DNA of 64,000 bases from DASXZH01 sp036502005 (GCA_036502005.1 DASXZH010000016.1:1-64000), one strand, 5' to 3'. Counted from the stretch's first letter, positions 15,879 to 25,920 are shown. Numbers and translations: made by a program. The notes: a model not told the origin generated them from the sequence alone.

Positions 15879-17957
15879 ATGAACAACTTTACAATCGCTT
15901 TGCTGGCTCCCGTTTTGGCCGCGGGGTTCGCCGCTCAGTTCGGGCCCCAAGGGCCGCCGCCACCATTTGATGACCACGCAGAGATGATGAAGCAACTCGG
16001 CCTTAAAGCAATAAGACCGGGGCCTGATCCAAACAATCAAACAACCTTTGATGAGGCAACCGCCAACCCGTACAAGGATTCTATGCCAGATCCCCTCAAA
16101 ATGAATGACGGCACGAAGGTGGTCGATGCCAGCCAGTGGCCAGGCCGCCGGAAAGAGATCCTCGAGCTATTCGAAAAGGAGGTTTATGGGCGTGTTCCTA
16201 AGAATGCGCCACGTGTTAAGTGGGAAGTCACCGGCATCACACCGGGCGTAAGCGGCGGCATTCCAACTCTCACCAAGACACTGATCGGCCACGTGGACAA
16301 CCGGATCGACCCCAACGTGAAGGTCGATATCCAGGCCAGTTACACCGTGCCCTCCCACCCAACAGGCAAAGTTCCAATCATCATCGAGTTTGGATTCAGC
16401 GGAGGATTTGCCTTCGGCAATGCGAGTCGGGGCAAACCTTGGACTCAGCAGGCGATTGAGCATGGTTGGGGCTACGGCACCATCGTTCCGAACTCCGTTC
16501 AGCCGGATAACAATCACCTAGAGCTAGGCATTATCGGCCTTTGCAACCGGGGCACGCCGCGAAAGCCGGACGATTGGGGCGCGTTGCGGGCTTGGGCCTG
16601 GGGTCTAAGCAGGCTCGTCGACTATTTTGAGCAGGACAAATCTTCGCAGGTAGACCCGACCAAGGTTGGAATCGAGGGAGTTTCGCGCTATGGCAAAGCA
16701 GCCCTTGTAGCTGAGGCATTCGACCCTCGAATCGCGGTTGGATTCATTGGCTCCTCCGGGGAAGGCGGAGCAAAGTTGCACCGCCATATCTACGGCGAAG
16801 CGGTTGAGAATCTGGCCGGAGGCGAATTCTACTGGATGGCGGGCAACTTTATCAAGTACGGCGCTTCCGATCCCCCAAAAACAGCCGCCGATATCCCCGT
16901 GGATTCCCACGAGCTGATCGCGCTCTGCGCCCCGAGACCCTGCCTTATCAGCTACGGCCTCGTCGAACACGGCGATGCCAAATGGGTCGATGCCCACGGA
17001 AGTTTTATGGCAGGAGTCCTCGCTGGGCCGGTCTACAGGCTGCTTGGCAAGAAGGATTTCGGAACGCCGGGAGATTATCTGACCGATGCTATGCCGCCAG
17101 TAAACCAACTCATTGGGGGAGAGCTGGCCTGGCGGCAGCATGATGGCGGCCACGAAGTCACGCCTAACTGGCCCACCTTCTTCGAGTGGGCTTCTCGATA
17201 CATCACGGCTCCGCCACTTTCGGAGGATCGCACCCCGGTGCACGTTGCCGCCGATACGCCCGTATCCCGAGCGGACTCAAACTCCGCAATTGCCCACTTC
17301 CAATTGCTTAGAAAAGCCGCCCAGGGCGGAATCGACGTGTATTTTGACGGCGATTCCATAACTCGCCGTTGGGGCTGCAGCGATGAAGCCTGGAAGCCCA
17401 TGCTTGCCAACTGGAAAAGCAACTTCTTCGGTTGGAACGCCGCCGACTTTGGCTGGGGTGGAGACACTACCCAGAACATCCTTTGGAGGCTGAAGAACGG
17501 CGAACTGGATGGCGTTCATCCCAAGGTCATCGTGCTGCTGGCGGGCACCAACAACGTCGGTGAGAGGCAAAGCGAGGCCGACGTCGTTACTAGCATCAAG
17601 TCGATAATAGCCACCTGCCAAAACAAGGCGCCGGGAGCGATCATTATCATTACCGCCATCTTCCCCCGCAACGACAACATGGCTTTCAACCCAAAAATCG
17701 AGGCCATAAACAAGCGGCTAAGTGCCTTAGCCGACGGCAAACGGGTGAGATTCCTGAACGTGAACGCGGGGCTAGCGGATTCGAACGGGAAGCTCTTCGA
17801 TGGGATGACGGTCGATAACCTACACCCCTCCGTTAAGGGCTTTCAAGTTTGGGCGGATGGCTTAAAACCCATACTTACCGAACTCTTGGGACCACCGGCG
17901 TCAACCGATCACGCCCCGCCACCAACCGGCGATCCGAGTCAAGCAAGGCGGCGCTAA
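15879..17957 (+). CDS. CE15 glucuronoyl esterase fused to SGNH esterase
   Basis: A 692-residue exported two-domain esterase. After a signal peptide (MNNFTIALLAPVLAAGFA), residues about 30-450 are CE15-like: the nucleophile Ser is in GVSRYGK (about 269) and the His in HDGGHEVTP. CE15 enzymes cut the ester between glucuronoxylan and lignin. Residues about 470-680 are an SGNH domain with GDSIT (Ser about 492), GTNN and DNLHPS, likely an acetyl-xylan esterase. The usual CE15 motif is GCSRxGK; here Val replaces Cys. I start at 15879 because the upstream ATG lies inside the operator and would bury the signal peptide. GH115 follows after 7 bp. Confidence 0.88.
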   Translation: MNNFTIALLAPVLAAGFAAQFGPQGPPPPFDDHAEMMKQLGLKAIRPGPDPNNQTTFDEATANPYKDSMPDPLKMNDGTKVVDASQWPGRRKEILELFEKEVYGRVPKNAPRVKWEVTGITPGVSGGIPTLTKTLIGHVDNRIDPNVKVDIQASYTVPSHPTGKVPIIIEFGFSGGFAFGNASRGKPWTQQAIEHGWGYGTIVPNSVQPDNNHLELGIIGLCNRGTPRKPDDWGALRAWAWGLSRLVDYFEQDKSSQVDPTKVGIEGVSRYGKAALVAEAFDPRIAVGFIGSSGEGGAKLHRHIYGEAVENLAGGEFYWMAGNFIKYGASDPPKTAADIPVDSHELIALCAPRPCLISYGLVEHGDAKWVDAHGSFMAGVLAGPVYRLLGKKDFGTPGDYLTDAMPPVNQLIGGELAWRQHDGGHEVTPNWPTFFEWASRYITAPPLSEDRTPVHVAADTPVSRADSNSAIAHFQLLRKAAQGGIDVYFDGDSITRRWGCSDEAWKPMLANWKSNFFGWNAADFGWGGDTTQNILWRLKNGELDGVHPKVIVLLAGTNNVGERQSEADVVTSIKSIIATCQNKAPGAIIIITAIFPRNDNMAFNPKIEAINKRLSALADGKRVRFLNVNAGLADSNGKLFDGMTVDNLHPSVKGFQVWADGLKPILTELLGPPASTDHAPPPTGDPSQARRR

Positions 17958-17964
17958 GCACAAA

Positions 17965-20790
17965 ATGCATTCGCTAGCCTACTGCTGCACGGTCGCTGCC
18001 GCACTCGGACTGTGCAGCATGGCCCTGGCGATCAAACGCGACAGCATTATCGCGTTCAGCCACGTAACCGGCGGTTTCCCAATCGTGAGAAACGGCCATG
18101 CCATCCCGATTTATGTGGATTCCACCGACTGGCCGGGCGTTGCCCGGGCGGCAAAGGACCTTCAATCGGACATAGCCAAGGTTACGCGCGTTGAACCCAA
18201 CTTCCATTTAGGCAAAGCCCGTCCGACGGAAGCCTGCCTAGTCATCGGCACCCTTGGCAAATCCGACTTGATCGATGACCTCGTCAAACGTGGCAAGCTG
18301 GACGCCACCTTGATCCAAAACAAATTGGAAGCCACGATCAGCCAAGTAGTAGAAAACCCGTGGCCGGGCGTTCACAGGGCATTTGTGATAGCCGGAAGCG
18401 ACAAGCGAGGGTCGATCTACGGGACCTATACCCTTAGCGAAGAGGCGGGGGTCTCCCCGTGGTATTGGTGGGCGGACGTTCCCGTTCAGCAGCACCAAGA
18501 GCTCTACGCCAGACCTGGGGTCCACTTCCAAAACTCGCCGGCAGTAAAATACCGCGGCATTTTCATCAACGATGAAGCCCCTTCCCTCACAAATTGGGTT
18601 CACGAGAAGTTTGGCAACTACAACCACAAGTTCTATGAGAAGGTCTTCGAGCTTCTTCTTAGGTTAAAAGCCAACTGCCTTTGGCCGGCCATGTGGGACA
18701 ACTGCTTCAGCGAAGATGACCCTCTAAACCCGAAGCTTGCCGATGAATACGGGATCGTCATGGGCACCTCGCATGTCGAACCGATGATGCGGGCCGACAA
18801 GGAATGGAACCGCGAAGGCTACTCACCGGATGCCTGGAATTACCTAACCCACCCCAAGGAGCTTGAAGATTTCTGGACCCGAGGCATCGAGCGAAACAAG
18901 CCCTATGAGAGCATTGTAACGGTCGGGATGCGAGGCAAGATCGACACCCCTATGTCGGAAACGGCCAACGTTCAGCTTCTCGAGAAGATCGTGGCCGCCC
19001 AGCGGCAAATCATAGCAGACCATCTGAACAAGAACCTGGAAAAGGTGCCACAGGTTTGGTGCCTTTACAAGGAGGTTCAAGACTATTACGAGAAGGGCAT
19101 GCGAGTCCCGGATGACGTAACCCTACTTTGGGCCGATGACAACTGGGGCAATATCCGCCGCCTTCCGACCTTGGGCGAACGCAACCGCAAGGGCGGGGCC
19201 GGGGTTTATTACCACTTCGATTACGTGGGTGGACCGCGCAACTACAAGTGGCTCAATACCGTTCAAATCGAGCGCGTTTGGGAGCAGATGCACCTGGCCT
19301 ACACAAGCGGCGCTAAACAGATCTGGATCGTCAACGTGGGCAGCATGAAGGTGAAAGAGTTCCCCATGGAGTTCTTCATGCGTTACGCCTGGGACCCCGC
19401 GAGTTTGGATGCGTCCGATCTTAAGGACTACACCGTGGAGTGGGCCGCGCGCCAGTTTGGCGATGCTCATGCGGCCGAGATCGGTGAACTCATCGAGACC
19501 TACACGAAGTACAACGCAAGAAGGAAGCCCGAGCTTTTGTCGCCCGATACCTACACCCTAACCAACTACAACGAAGCGGAGACGGTCGTTCAAGACTACA
19601 ACAACCTTGCCCGTCGGGCTGAAGCGTTAGAACATGAACTGCCCGAAAACTGCCGCGCCGCATACTACGAGCTTGTTGAACACCCAATCCTAGCCTGCGC
19701 GAATCTGAACGACCTCTACGTCTCGGCAGGCAAAAATCAGCTTTATGCCGCGCAAGGCCGCTTCTCGGCCAACTGGTACGCGGGTCGTGTTAAGGAACTG
19801 TTCGGGAGGGACCAAGAGCTGCAAACACGCTTCCACACAATGCTTGGCGGCAAGTGGAACCACATGATGGATCAAACTCACATCGGCTACACCTCTTGGC
19901 AGCAGCCCGATACCAACACGATGCCAGAGCTTCACACGGTTAGCGCAGCTTCCGGATTTGGAGTTGCCGTTGAGGGAGGAGGGGACGTCTTGCCGGAGAT
20001 TAGCGCTTACGGTCCCCAAAGGCGTTGGATCGATGTGTTCTCCCGGGGTGCGGAGCCCTTTTCAGGAACGGTGACGTGCCAAGAGCCTTGGCTAACGGCT
20101 CATAGAGAGCCGCTGCCCGGCGGAGACGTGCGGTTTTGGGTTTCTGCCGATTGGAACCAGGTCCCTGCTGGCATAACCGAAGGGCAGGTAGTTGTATCGC
20201 AGGGTGCGCAAACTTTCTCCGTTAGGGTTCCGATTCAGCCGCGCGTTCGTGGGTTGCATGGCTTTGTTGAAGACGACGGCTATGTGGCTATCGAAGCCCC
20301 CCATTTCGATAAGGCGATAAACGGGGCGGACGCCTATTGGAAACCTTTGCCTAACCTTGGGAAAACTGGTGGGGCCGTTACGGTTTTTCCTCCAACTGGC
20401 GCACCTCAAGACCCCGAACGGGGCGGGATGAGGCTAGAGTACAAGGTTTATCTGTTTAGCAAGGGGCCCCTTTTTGTTGATGCCTATTTGTCTCCAACCC
20501 AGTTGCTCTGGCCCACCGGCGGCCTGAAATATGGCATCTCGGTAGACGACGAACCGCCTCAAATCGTGAATATCCACCGGCATTACACGTATTTCACGCC
20601 GTCGTGGGAGAAGTCCGTCGCCGACAACATTATCGTTAAGCAGACGAGCCATAAGATTTCGGGGCCCGGATACCACACGGTGAAGTTTTGGGCCGTCGAC
20701 TCGGGGGTTGTGCTCCAGAGGTTAGTTATCGACACGGGTGGCGTGCGGAAAAGTTATCTCGGGCCGCCTGAGAGTGTGAGGTTGCCATAG
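17965..20790 (+). CDS. GH115 alpha-glucuronidase
   Basis: A 941-residue GH115 enzyme, which removes 4-O-methyl-glucuronic acid from polymeric or branched glucuronoxylan. Family blocks include GSIYGTYTLSEEAGVSPWYW near residue 150, LRLKANCLWPAMWDNCF near 235, LLWADDNWGNIRRLP near 385 and the C-terminal beta domain (DDGYVAIEA near 770). A signal peptide is present (to about residue 22), so it acts outside the cytoplasm. Its place right after a glucuronoyl esterase makes sense: the esterase exposes the glucuronic acid that this enzyme then removes. The length is normal for the family. Confidence 0.95.
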   Translation: MHSLAYCCTVAAALGLCSMALAIKRDSIIAFSHVTGGFPIVRNGHAIPIYVDSTDWPGVARAAKDLQSDIAKVTRVEPNFHLGKARPTEACLVIGTLGKSDLIDDLVKRGKLDATLIQNKLEATISQVVENPWPGVHRAFVIAGSDKRGSIYGTYTLSEEAGVSPWYWWADVPVQQHQELYARPGVHFQNSPAVKYRGIFINDEAPSLTNWVHEKFGNYNHKFYEKVFELLLRLKANCLWPAMWDNCFSEDDPLNPKLADEYGIVMGTSHVEPMMRADKEWNREGYSPDAWNYLTHPKELEDFWTRGIERNKPYESIVTVGMRGKIDTPMSETANVQLLEKIVAAQRQIIADHLNKNLEKVPQVWCLYKEVQDYYEKGMRVPDDVTLLWADDNWGNIRRLPTLGERNRKGGAGVYYHFDYVGGPRNYKWLNTVQIERVWEQMHLAYTSGAKQIWIVNVGSMKVKEFPMEFFMRYAWDPASLDASDLKDYTVEWAARQFGDAHAAEIGELIETYTKYNARRKPELLSPDTYTLTNYNEAETVVQDYNNLARRAEALEHELPENCRAAYYELVEHPILACANLNDLYVSAGKNQLYAAQGRFSANWYAGRVKELFGRDQELQTRFHTMLGGKWNHMMDQTHIGYTSWQQPDTNTMPELHTVSAASGFGVAVEGGGDVLPEISAYGPQRRWIDVFSRGAEPFSGTVTCQEPWLTAHREPLPGGDVRFWVSADWNQVPAGITEGQVVVSQGAQTFSVRVPIQPRVRGLHGFVEDDGYVAIEAPHFDKAINGADAYWKPLPNLGKTGGAVTVFPPTGAPQDPERGGMRLEYKVYLFSKGPLFVDAYLSPTQLLWPTGGLKYGISVDDEPPQIVNIHRHYTYFTPSWEKSVADNIIVKQTSHKISGPGYHTVKFWAVDSGVVLQRLVIDTGGVRKSYLGPPESVRLP

Positions 20791-20814
20791 GCTTTCTTAC
20801 GGTTAGCGCGTCGT

Positions 20815-20878
20815 CAAATCGACAAGCCTTCGCTGGGCCACTTCGTGGCGAGGCTTCGGTTTGTCGATTTGCCTTTTA
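20815..20878 (+). terminator. Hairpin after the GH115 gene
   Basis: CAAATCGACAA pairs with TTGTCGATTTG over 11 bp, with a nested GCCAC-TTC-GTGGC hairpin in the loop and a short CCTTTT after it. It starts 25 bp after the GH115 stop. Its right arm is repeated at 21022-21050, so it also forms part of the neighbouring repeat. Confidence 0.5.
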
Positions 20879-21195
20879 GGGGTGGCCGCTTGTTTCCAGG
20901 GCTGCGCCTACGCCGCCTGAGGCGGCGTAGGCTTACCCTTCGCTAAGGTATGCCGGCCCTTCAGGCCGCCGGAGTGATGTGTGGCGAGGCGTGGGTTTGT
21001 TGCTTCCTTTTGAAAAGTGGAGAGGCTTCGGTTTGTCGATTTGCCTTTTGGGGGGGGTGGCCGCTTGTTACCAGGGCTGCGCCTACGCCGCCTGAGGCGA
21101 CGTAGGCTTACCCTTCGCTAAGTTATTGCTGGCCCTTCAGGCCGCCGGAGTGATGTGTGGCGAGGCGTGGGTTTGTTGCTTCCTTTTTGAAAGTG
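20850..21195 (+). repeat. Tandem duplication of a GC-rich hairpin unit (period about 172 bp)
   Basis: Two consecutive units, 20850-21021 and 21022-21195, run from GAGGCTTCGGTTTGTCGATT to TTTGTTGCTTCCTTTT. Each contains the palindrome CCTACGCCGCCTGAGG...CGTAGG and a GGCCCTTCAGGCCGCCGG hairpin. The copies differ by a few bases and small indels. No gene is visible in 20791-22008. Confidence 0.75.
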
Positions 21196-21207
21196 GATGT
21201 TTGATTT

Positions 21208-21370
21208 TTGTGGTGTCCCTGGTCGCTCGGGGCCATTTGCCACCCCCTCCAGCTTCGCTCGTTCCTCGCTCCACTGGTTCCCCCTCCGCTCGGTACGCGG
21301 TTTTAGGCTTCCTTACTCGGTAGCTGGGACGAACGAAGCGACCTTACGTCCTCGCATATAGGGGGCACCG
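21208..21370 (-). repeat. Dispersed repeat with conserved ends, copy B (inverted)
   Basis: On the minus strand it starts GGTGCCCCCTATATGCGAGG and ends GGGACACCACAAAAA, matching copy A (5563) at both ends and across GAACCAGTGGAGCGAGGAAC. The middle part differs from copies A and C. Confidence 0.7.
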
Positions 21371-21419
21371 GGTCCGCACTGCGAAATTGGCTTTCGAGTC
21401 TCGTCAGTTTTATTTGGGG

Positions 21420-21507
21420 GGCCGCTACCAGGGCTGCGCCTACGCCGCCTGAAGCGACGTAGGCTTACCCTTCGCTAAGTTATTGCTGGCCCTTCAGGCC
21501 GCCGGCG
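21420..21507 (+). repeat. Third, partial copy of the GC-rich hairpin unit
   Basis: From GGCCGCTACCAGGGCTGCGC to TTCAGGCCGCCGG this matches the core of the tandem units at 20850-21195, with a CCTGAAGCGACG change in the palindrome. Copy B of the other repeat family sits between this unit and the tandem pair. Confidence 0.7.
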
Positions 21508-22008
21508 GAATGAACCAGGTGCAGGCTTTGCGATCTAGAGAACCTACGAGAAGCTCTATTCAGTTTTCAAGGTGCGATTGTGGCTGGGGCCGAAGATTCT
21601 GGCGGAAGTAATGGCCCTCTTTTGGGCTTATTGTGGCGGAAACTGTCGGATTCTGGCGGGGAAATTCCTACGCCAGAAAGGTGATGTTTTGAAGTTATTC
21701 GGGCGGTTTGTGGCGGATTATGTCCGTTGGTATAGGTTCAAACTGGGCTGTTTTCATAAAAATTCTTGGATGGCCTTCGACTTTCGACCTTTGACATTCG
21801 ACTTTGAGGCGTTCTCGGATAAGTAGACGTATGACGAGGTTGTTAATGATTTCTCATTTTGCGCGGATTGCAAAGACAGGGCGGCGCTGAGCTGAGACTT
21901 TCTCGGCCCATGCCAGCGTCATATTTAAACTCAGCGCGCATGCTATTGCGGATAGGAATAGCCTTGATCCAGTGGACACTGTGGCGGAAAAGGCGGAATT
22001 CAGTCGAG
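21508..22008. repeat. Gene-free stretch with a short heptamer array (21774-21805)
   Basis: No gene is supported here. The stretch 21774-21805 has 7 bp periodic units of the type TTCGACT/TTTGACA, matching the array at 49961-50036. The open frame over it encodes a low-complexity FDFRPLTFDFEAF tail created by the repeat and is not believable as a gene. Confidence 0.5.
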
Positions 22009-23549
22009 TTATGGTCGAAGATGCAGAGTGAAATCTAATAGTGCCTCCTTTCGCTTGACGACGACGTTCATTTCACGTTGGTTCGCCTTCAAAAAATGCA
22101 CTAACTTAGACATTGGGCCGTTTGCGCCAAGCAGCAACGCTTCGCCAAACGGGTTATCTCCGATTTTAACCAGTTCGTCGCCTTTCTTTATTCCGGCTTT
22201 CGCGGCGGCACTCCCGACGACGATTTGGGGATACGGACTTACCGAATCGTCTTTCTCTAACATCAAACTAATCCCGTAAATGTAAAGCAGCGAAGCGGGC
22301 AGGGACGTGCCAGCTACCGCAGCCCTAGACGCAAATACCCGCCCGACGCAGAAATCGAAGACCACCTTGCCGTTGCCAAAGAAAGTCCACCCGAGGAGGG
22401 GGCGCTTAAATTTTGGGGCAATAATATTGGCAGATTGAAATCTTTGTGCGGTATCGCCAATCACGATTGAATCTATCACTCCCGAGATAACAGCAGCCGG
22501 TCCATCGGACTCAAACGCAGTACTATGATTAATCGGCGCTATATCTGCACTGCTCGCGAGTTGCTCTGGAAAGCCTACTGTGGTAGTGCCCAAATCTAAG
22601 TCAGCCTGATAATGGCGGTTGTTTGCGACGATTGGCACCGAAGGCAGACCGTCTTCATCAGTCGTTATGGGTATTTCGACCACGGAGGGATCAAAATTTG
22701 GATGGGCAGGGAGCTGTAAAATCTTTTCATTCCCGAAATCCAATGTCCTGCTGCCATCCTGATTCATTGTGATAATAGGGCCAAAAGGAATTATCTTCGG
22801 CGCCATGCCTTTTCCGTCAACCTGTGTGCTGTTCGCATCGAACGTCACTTGTGCGTCTGGGGGAAGTAGGTAACTTCCCCCAAACGGTAATTTCAGCGCT
22901 CGCGTCCAGACATAAAAACTAGTTCCGGAGGTTTCCTTGGTTTCAACAGATCGTAGAAAGCCGGCACAGGGCCCATTGATCCGAGCCATTTAACATCTTT
23001 GAACGGCGAGCAATCACCGTCTGAGCAGATGCCTAAGGTCATCTTGTCGAAGTCGAACTCGAGGCTAGAGCGACTGAGCACATCGTAACCGAGGATTCCG
23101 TCTAGTTGCGGATAGGCGCGTAAAGGGCCAAACACGCCAATCACTGGTTTGACGTGGTCGAAAACGGCACTACTTATGCTAATGGTCACGGGCTTGCCCC
23201 AAAGACAGGCTTTTTCATCTTCAACAGGGCCCGTGAACTTTAATCCGATCGTGCTTGCCTTGGCTGGAGTAATAAACGTGTTGGTGGCTCCTGAATCAAT
23301 TGCCATCAAGAGAGACCGCCCCTTGATGGTAACGTTCACGGCAAGCCCGCCGCCGACGTTTAACAGTGGCAGGGCTGAAGAGGCTTGTTAGAGTCCCTCT
23401 ACGAGTTCGGCACCAGACCCAACGACCACGCTCGCAACCGCATCCAAGGGCGCTTCACCCGCAATAAACGTAGCGGTATCGAGCGTAGAAACCTGGTTCG
23501 GATGGAACCCTGAAGCTAGCAAACAAACCAACAGAATTGTTTGTATCAT
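22009..23549 (-). pseudogene. Broken retropepsin-like aspartic protease with PDZ domain
   Basis: The minus strand from 23549 encodes a signal peptide (MIQTILLVCLLASG), then hits an in-frame TAA at 23388-23390. The same frame continues into a retropepsin-like domain (MAIDSGATNTFITPA, catalytic Asp in DSGAT), then ILGYDVLSRSSLEFDF. Between about 22893 and 22989 the frame shifts, and the second frame encodes a further beta-rich part (LDLGTTTVG) and a C-terminal PDZ domain (AAKAGIKKGDELVKIGDNPFG). Together they make one protein of about 510 residues with the layout of bacterial aspartyl protease/PDZ proteins. One stop and one frameshift point to a decayed gene; assembly error is possible. Confidence 0.75.
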
Positions 23550-23612
23550 AACTACTTGCGTTGAAGCAAAGGGCGAAGCAAGGGGTCGCCTTTTGCACTA
23601 ACTATTTTGCGG

Positions 23613-25246
23613 TTAGCCCTTAGGAGTTCCTCCGCCTCCAGGGCCTGAATAACCCGGTATAGGTATATATAGTACTCCGGCCCCAGAGTTTGTATAGGTG
23701 TGCCCATCGATTGTTACACTTTGCCCCGGCTGCAGAGCTATGGTTCCCGGATGACCGTTGCCTCCTCCAGAGCCGCCGCCATTACCGCTCTTATGATGTT
23801 TGACATGCTTAAGTATCCAATTGACGGCCTTGACCACCTGGCTTAGCCCCATTGATACCAGCCCGCCTTCGATGCCGGTTCCAATCTGTTTCTGGGTCGT
23901 GCCATTTCCGATTGGAATTTTAACCTTCTGTAGCCCGTCGGGATCGACGCTTTGGAGCGGGGAGTTTTCGCAATAGGAATACCAATTGCTTCCTTCTCTG
24001 TCTGGGTCGCGAGTTAGAAACCTTCCTACGCTGCAATCGTAATACCGGCATCCCAAAAGCGCAAGGCTCGAGTCGGGATCTGACTCATAACCTTCCCGAC
24101 CACAAATCCAAACGGCGTCGGATTCGCGCCTGTGGATGCTACAAGCATTCCAAACGCATCGTACTGATGCGTGTCTGTAACGCTGGCACTGGAGTTCGAA
24201 ATCTTGGTAGTTGACCCGAGGCGATCCGCGTGATAAAAGGCGCTGGTCCCGGAGCGACTCTCTGAAACTCCCGGCGTATACTCCGCGGCGGTGTCGTTCA
24301 AAACCGGATCGGTAACGTCAACCCCATCCCGCATGTAGGAGTAAGTTCCCGTGGAATCCGTCTTCCCAACTCGCGTATCGACACCGTTATAAGTAAACGT
24401 ATCGGTGACGCTGCTGGGCAGAGTGATCGAAGTTACGCGGTCTTCATAGTCGTAGCTTAAAGTCGTCGTTCCCGCGCCGGTCGTAACGCTGGTCGTTCTT
24501 CCAGCCGCATCGTAACCGTAAGTTTTTGAACTGGTGGATTGAAGCTTGTCCGCGTTATCGTAGGTGTAGGTATCGGTCACCCCGCCGAGAACTTTTGTTA
24601 AACGGTTGCCGTTGTGATCGTAGGTGTAGCTGGCCGAATAGCCGGTATTGCTTTCACTCGTGATCTGATCAGAATTGTCATATCCGTAGGTGGTCGTTAG
24701 ACCATCCACTGTTTTGCTCGATAGATTGCCAACGCCGTCGTAGACGTAGCTTTCGGCCGAGATCGTCCCGCCTAGGCCATCGTAATGGGTTAGCGTTAAC
24801 GGCCGGTTCCTTGTGTCATACGTGTAAGCCGTGTACGCGCCGTTTGCAAATGTCTGCTGGGTTGGACAGCTGGCGTTATCAAAGGTCCAACTTGTCGTTT
24901 CGCTGAATGCGTTGGTGAGCGAAGTTTGCCTTGCATCGTTATCGTAAACGTAGGTAGTTGTGCCCGAACCATCGACAAGGCTCGTCCTTCGGTTATCGTT
25001 GTCATAACCGTAGGTGAGGTTTCCTTCAGGTGTAGTGAGGGCGGTTACTCTGCTCGCGTCATCATAGGTCCAGGTGGAAGTCCCGGTTGAATCGACCATG
25101 GAAGTCTTTCGGTTGGCGTTGTCGTAGCCAAACGTGACGCCTGGCCCAGTCGGATAACTGATCGCCGTGTTACGCCCGGCTGGATCGATAGTATAGCTGA
25201 TGGTTTGGGAGAGCGGATTTGTGTAAGAAACCCCGTGCGACAACAA
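23613..25246 (-). pseudogene. Rhs/YD-repeat protein fragment, frameshifted
   Basis: The first frame (from 25246, TTG) has about 15 YD repeats such as YGYDNDNRRTSLVDGSGTTT and the Rhs core YDAFGMLVAS. Near 24102-24110 the frame is lost. The next frame continues with GYESDPDSSLALLGCRYYD and GRFLTRDP, the normal end of an Rhs core, then a short Gly-rich tail to 23613. One extra T in the TTT of GGATTTGTGG would restore the frame. Upstream of 25246 the frame is closed by a TGA at 25262-25264 and there is no secretion signal, so the N-terminal part is missing. It is a remnant of an Rhs-type surface or toxin-delivery protein. Confidence 0.8.
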
Positions 25247-25384
25247 GAGTTTGGGATTTTCTCACGGATATCGCGGCCAGCGCCGAAAGAGTGGCTCCAA
25301 GGACGGGAAGACCGTATCCAAAGTCGAAGCGGATATGCCGCTTTTTCATAACCCTAATGTAGCGCGTGGCCCGCACCCTTCCCG

Positions 25385-25830
25385 TTGTCGAATGGGATCG
25401 ACTCTCGAGGGCAAGGGACTCTTAACCTCTCCCCCAAATCCCATAGCCATCAATTTAAGGTTTATTTCCGAGCAGTAGGCTCGAGCCTCACCCGGTTCGC
25501 GGACTCACTCCATTTAAGGGGGCACCAGACCACACAATCCATCGGCCGGGTTTCCCCCTTGAGCCCCCTCCGAATGGATTTGACACCACCTCTCCATCCG
25601 GGAGAGGTTTGGGGTTTTGGGCACGCTGAGAAATCCTTAAGTTGATCGCTATGTCCCCCCAACCCCTCTCCTCCCCCAAAAAGTGCACCCGGCCGCACGA
25701 GCCGTCGGACGGGTGCCCCTTGAACCCCCTCCAAGTGGAATCGACTATCGGAAGCAGGAGACTCTGAACCTCTCCCCCAACCCCCTCTCCTCCCAGGGAG
25801 CAGGAGAGGGGGCTTTGAAATTGCCAGTTA
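25385..25830. repeat. C-rich repeat block with direct repeats and hairpins
   Basis: Two direct copies of a roughly 55 bp unit (GATCGACTCTCGAGGGCAAG near 25388; ATCGACTATCGGAAGCAGG near 25741), each leading into ACTCTxAACCTCTCCCCCAA. Between them are short hairpins such as CCTCTCCATCCGGGAGAGG near 25591 and GGAGAGGGG words. No gene is supported in 25247-25889. Confidence 0.55.
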
Positions 25831-25899
25831 AAATAATTTTTATAACAAAAATTTCACATATCTACGAAATTCGTTGTATGATGTACCTGTAAATCATAA

Positions 25900-25915
25900 G
25901 ATTTATGCGTAAATC
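25900..25915. promoter_or_regulatory. GATTTA-N4-TAAATC operator before the LacI operon
   Basis: GATTTATGCGTAAATC ends 5 bp before the LacI start at 25921. A further TAAATC at 25890-25895 makes a second inverted pair with GATTTA. Binding here would block the operon that contains the regulator itself, a prepilin, two lipoproteins and the GH52 xylosidase. Exact copies are at 15832 and 35584. Confidence 0.65.
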
Positions 25916-25920
25916 AAGAG

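Noticed and set aside
16605..17243. A 212-residue minus-strand frame
   Set aside because: Antisense to the CE15-SGNH gene; no domain or ribosome-binding site.
21572..21826. An 84-residue frame in the repeat-rich gap
   Set aside because: Its end is coded by the heptamer array (FDFRPLTFDFEAF) and its start has no support.
22893..23339. Programmed frameshift or stop readthrough in the protease/PDZ gene
   Set aside because: Two separate breaks without slippery sequence or downstream structure, beside another broken gene, fit decay better.
25247..25889. Several 60-90 residue frames in the C-rich block
   Set aside because: They are Pro/Arg-rich products of the repeats on both strands, without starts or family content.
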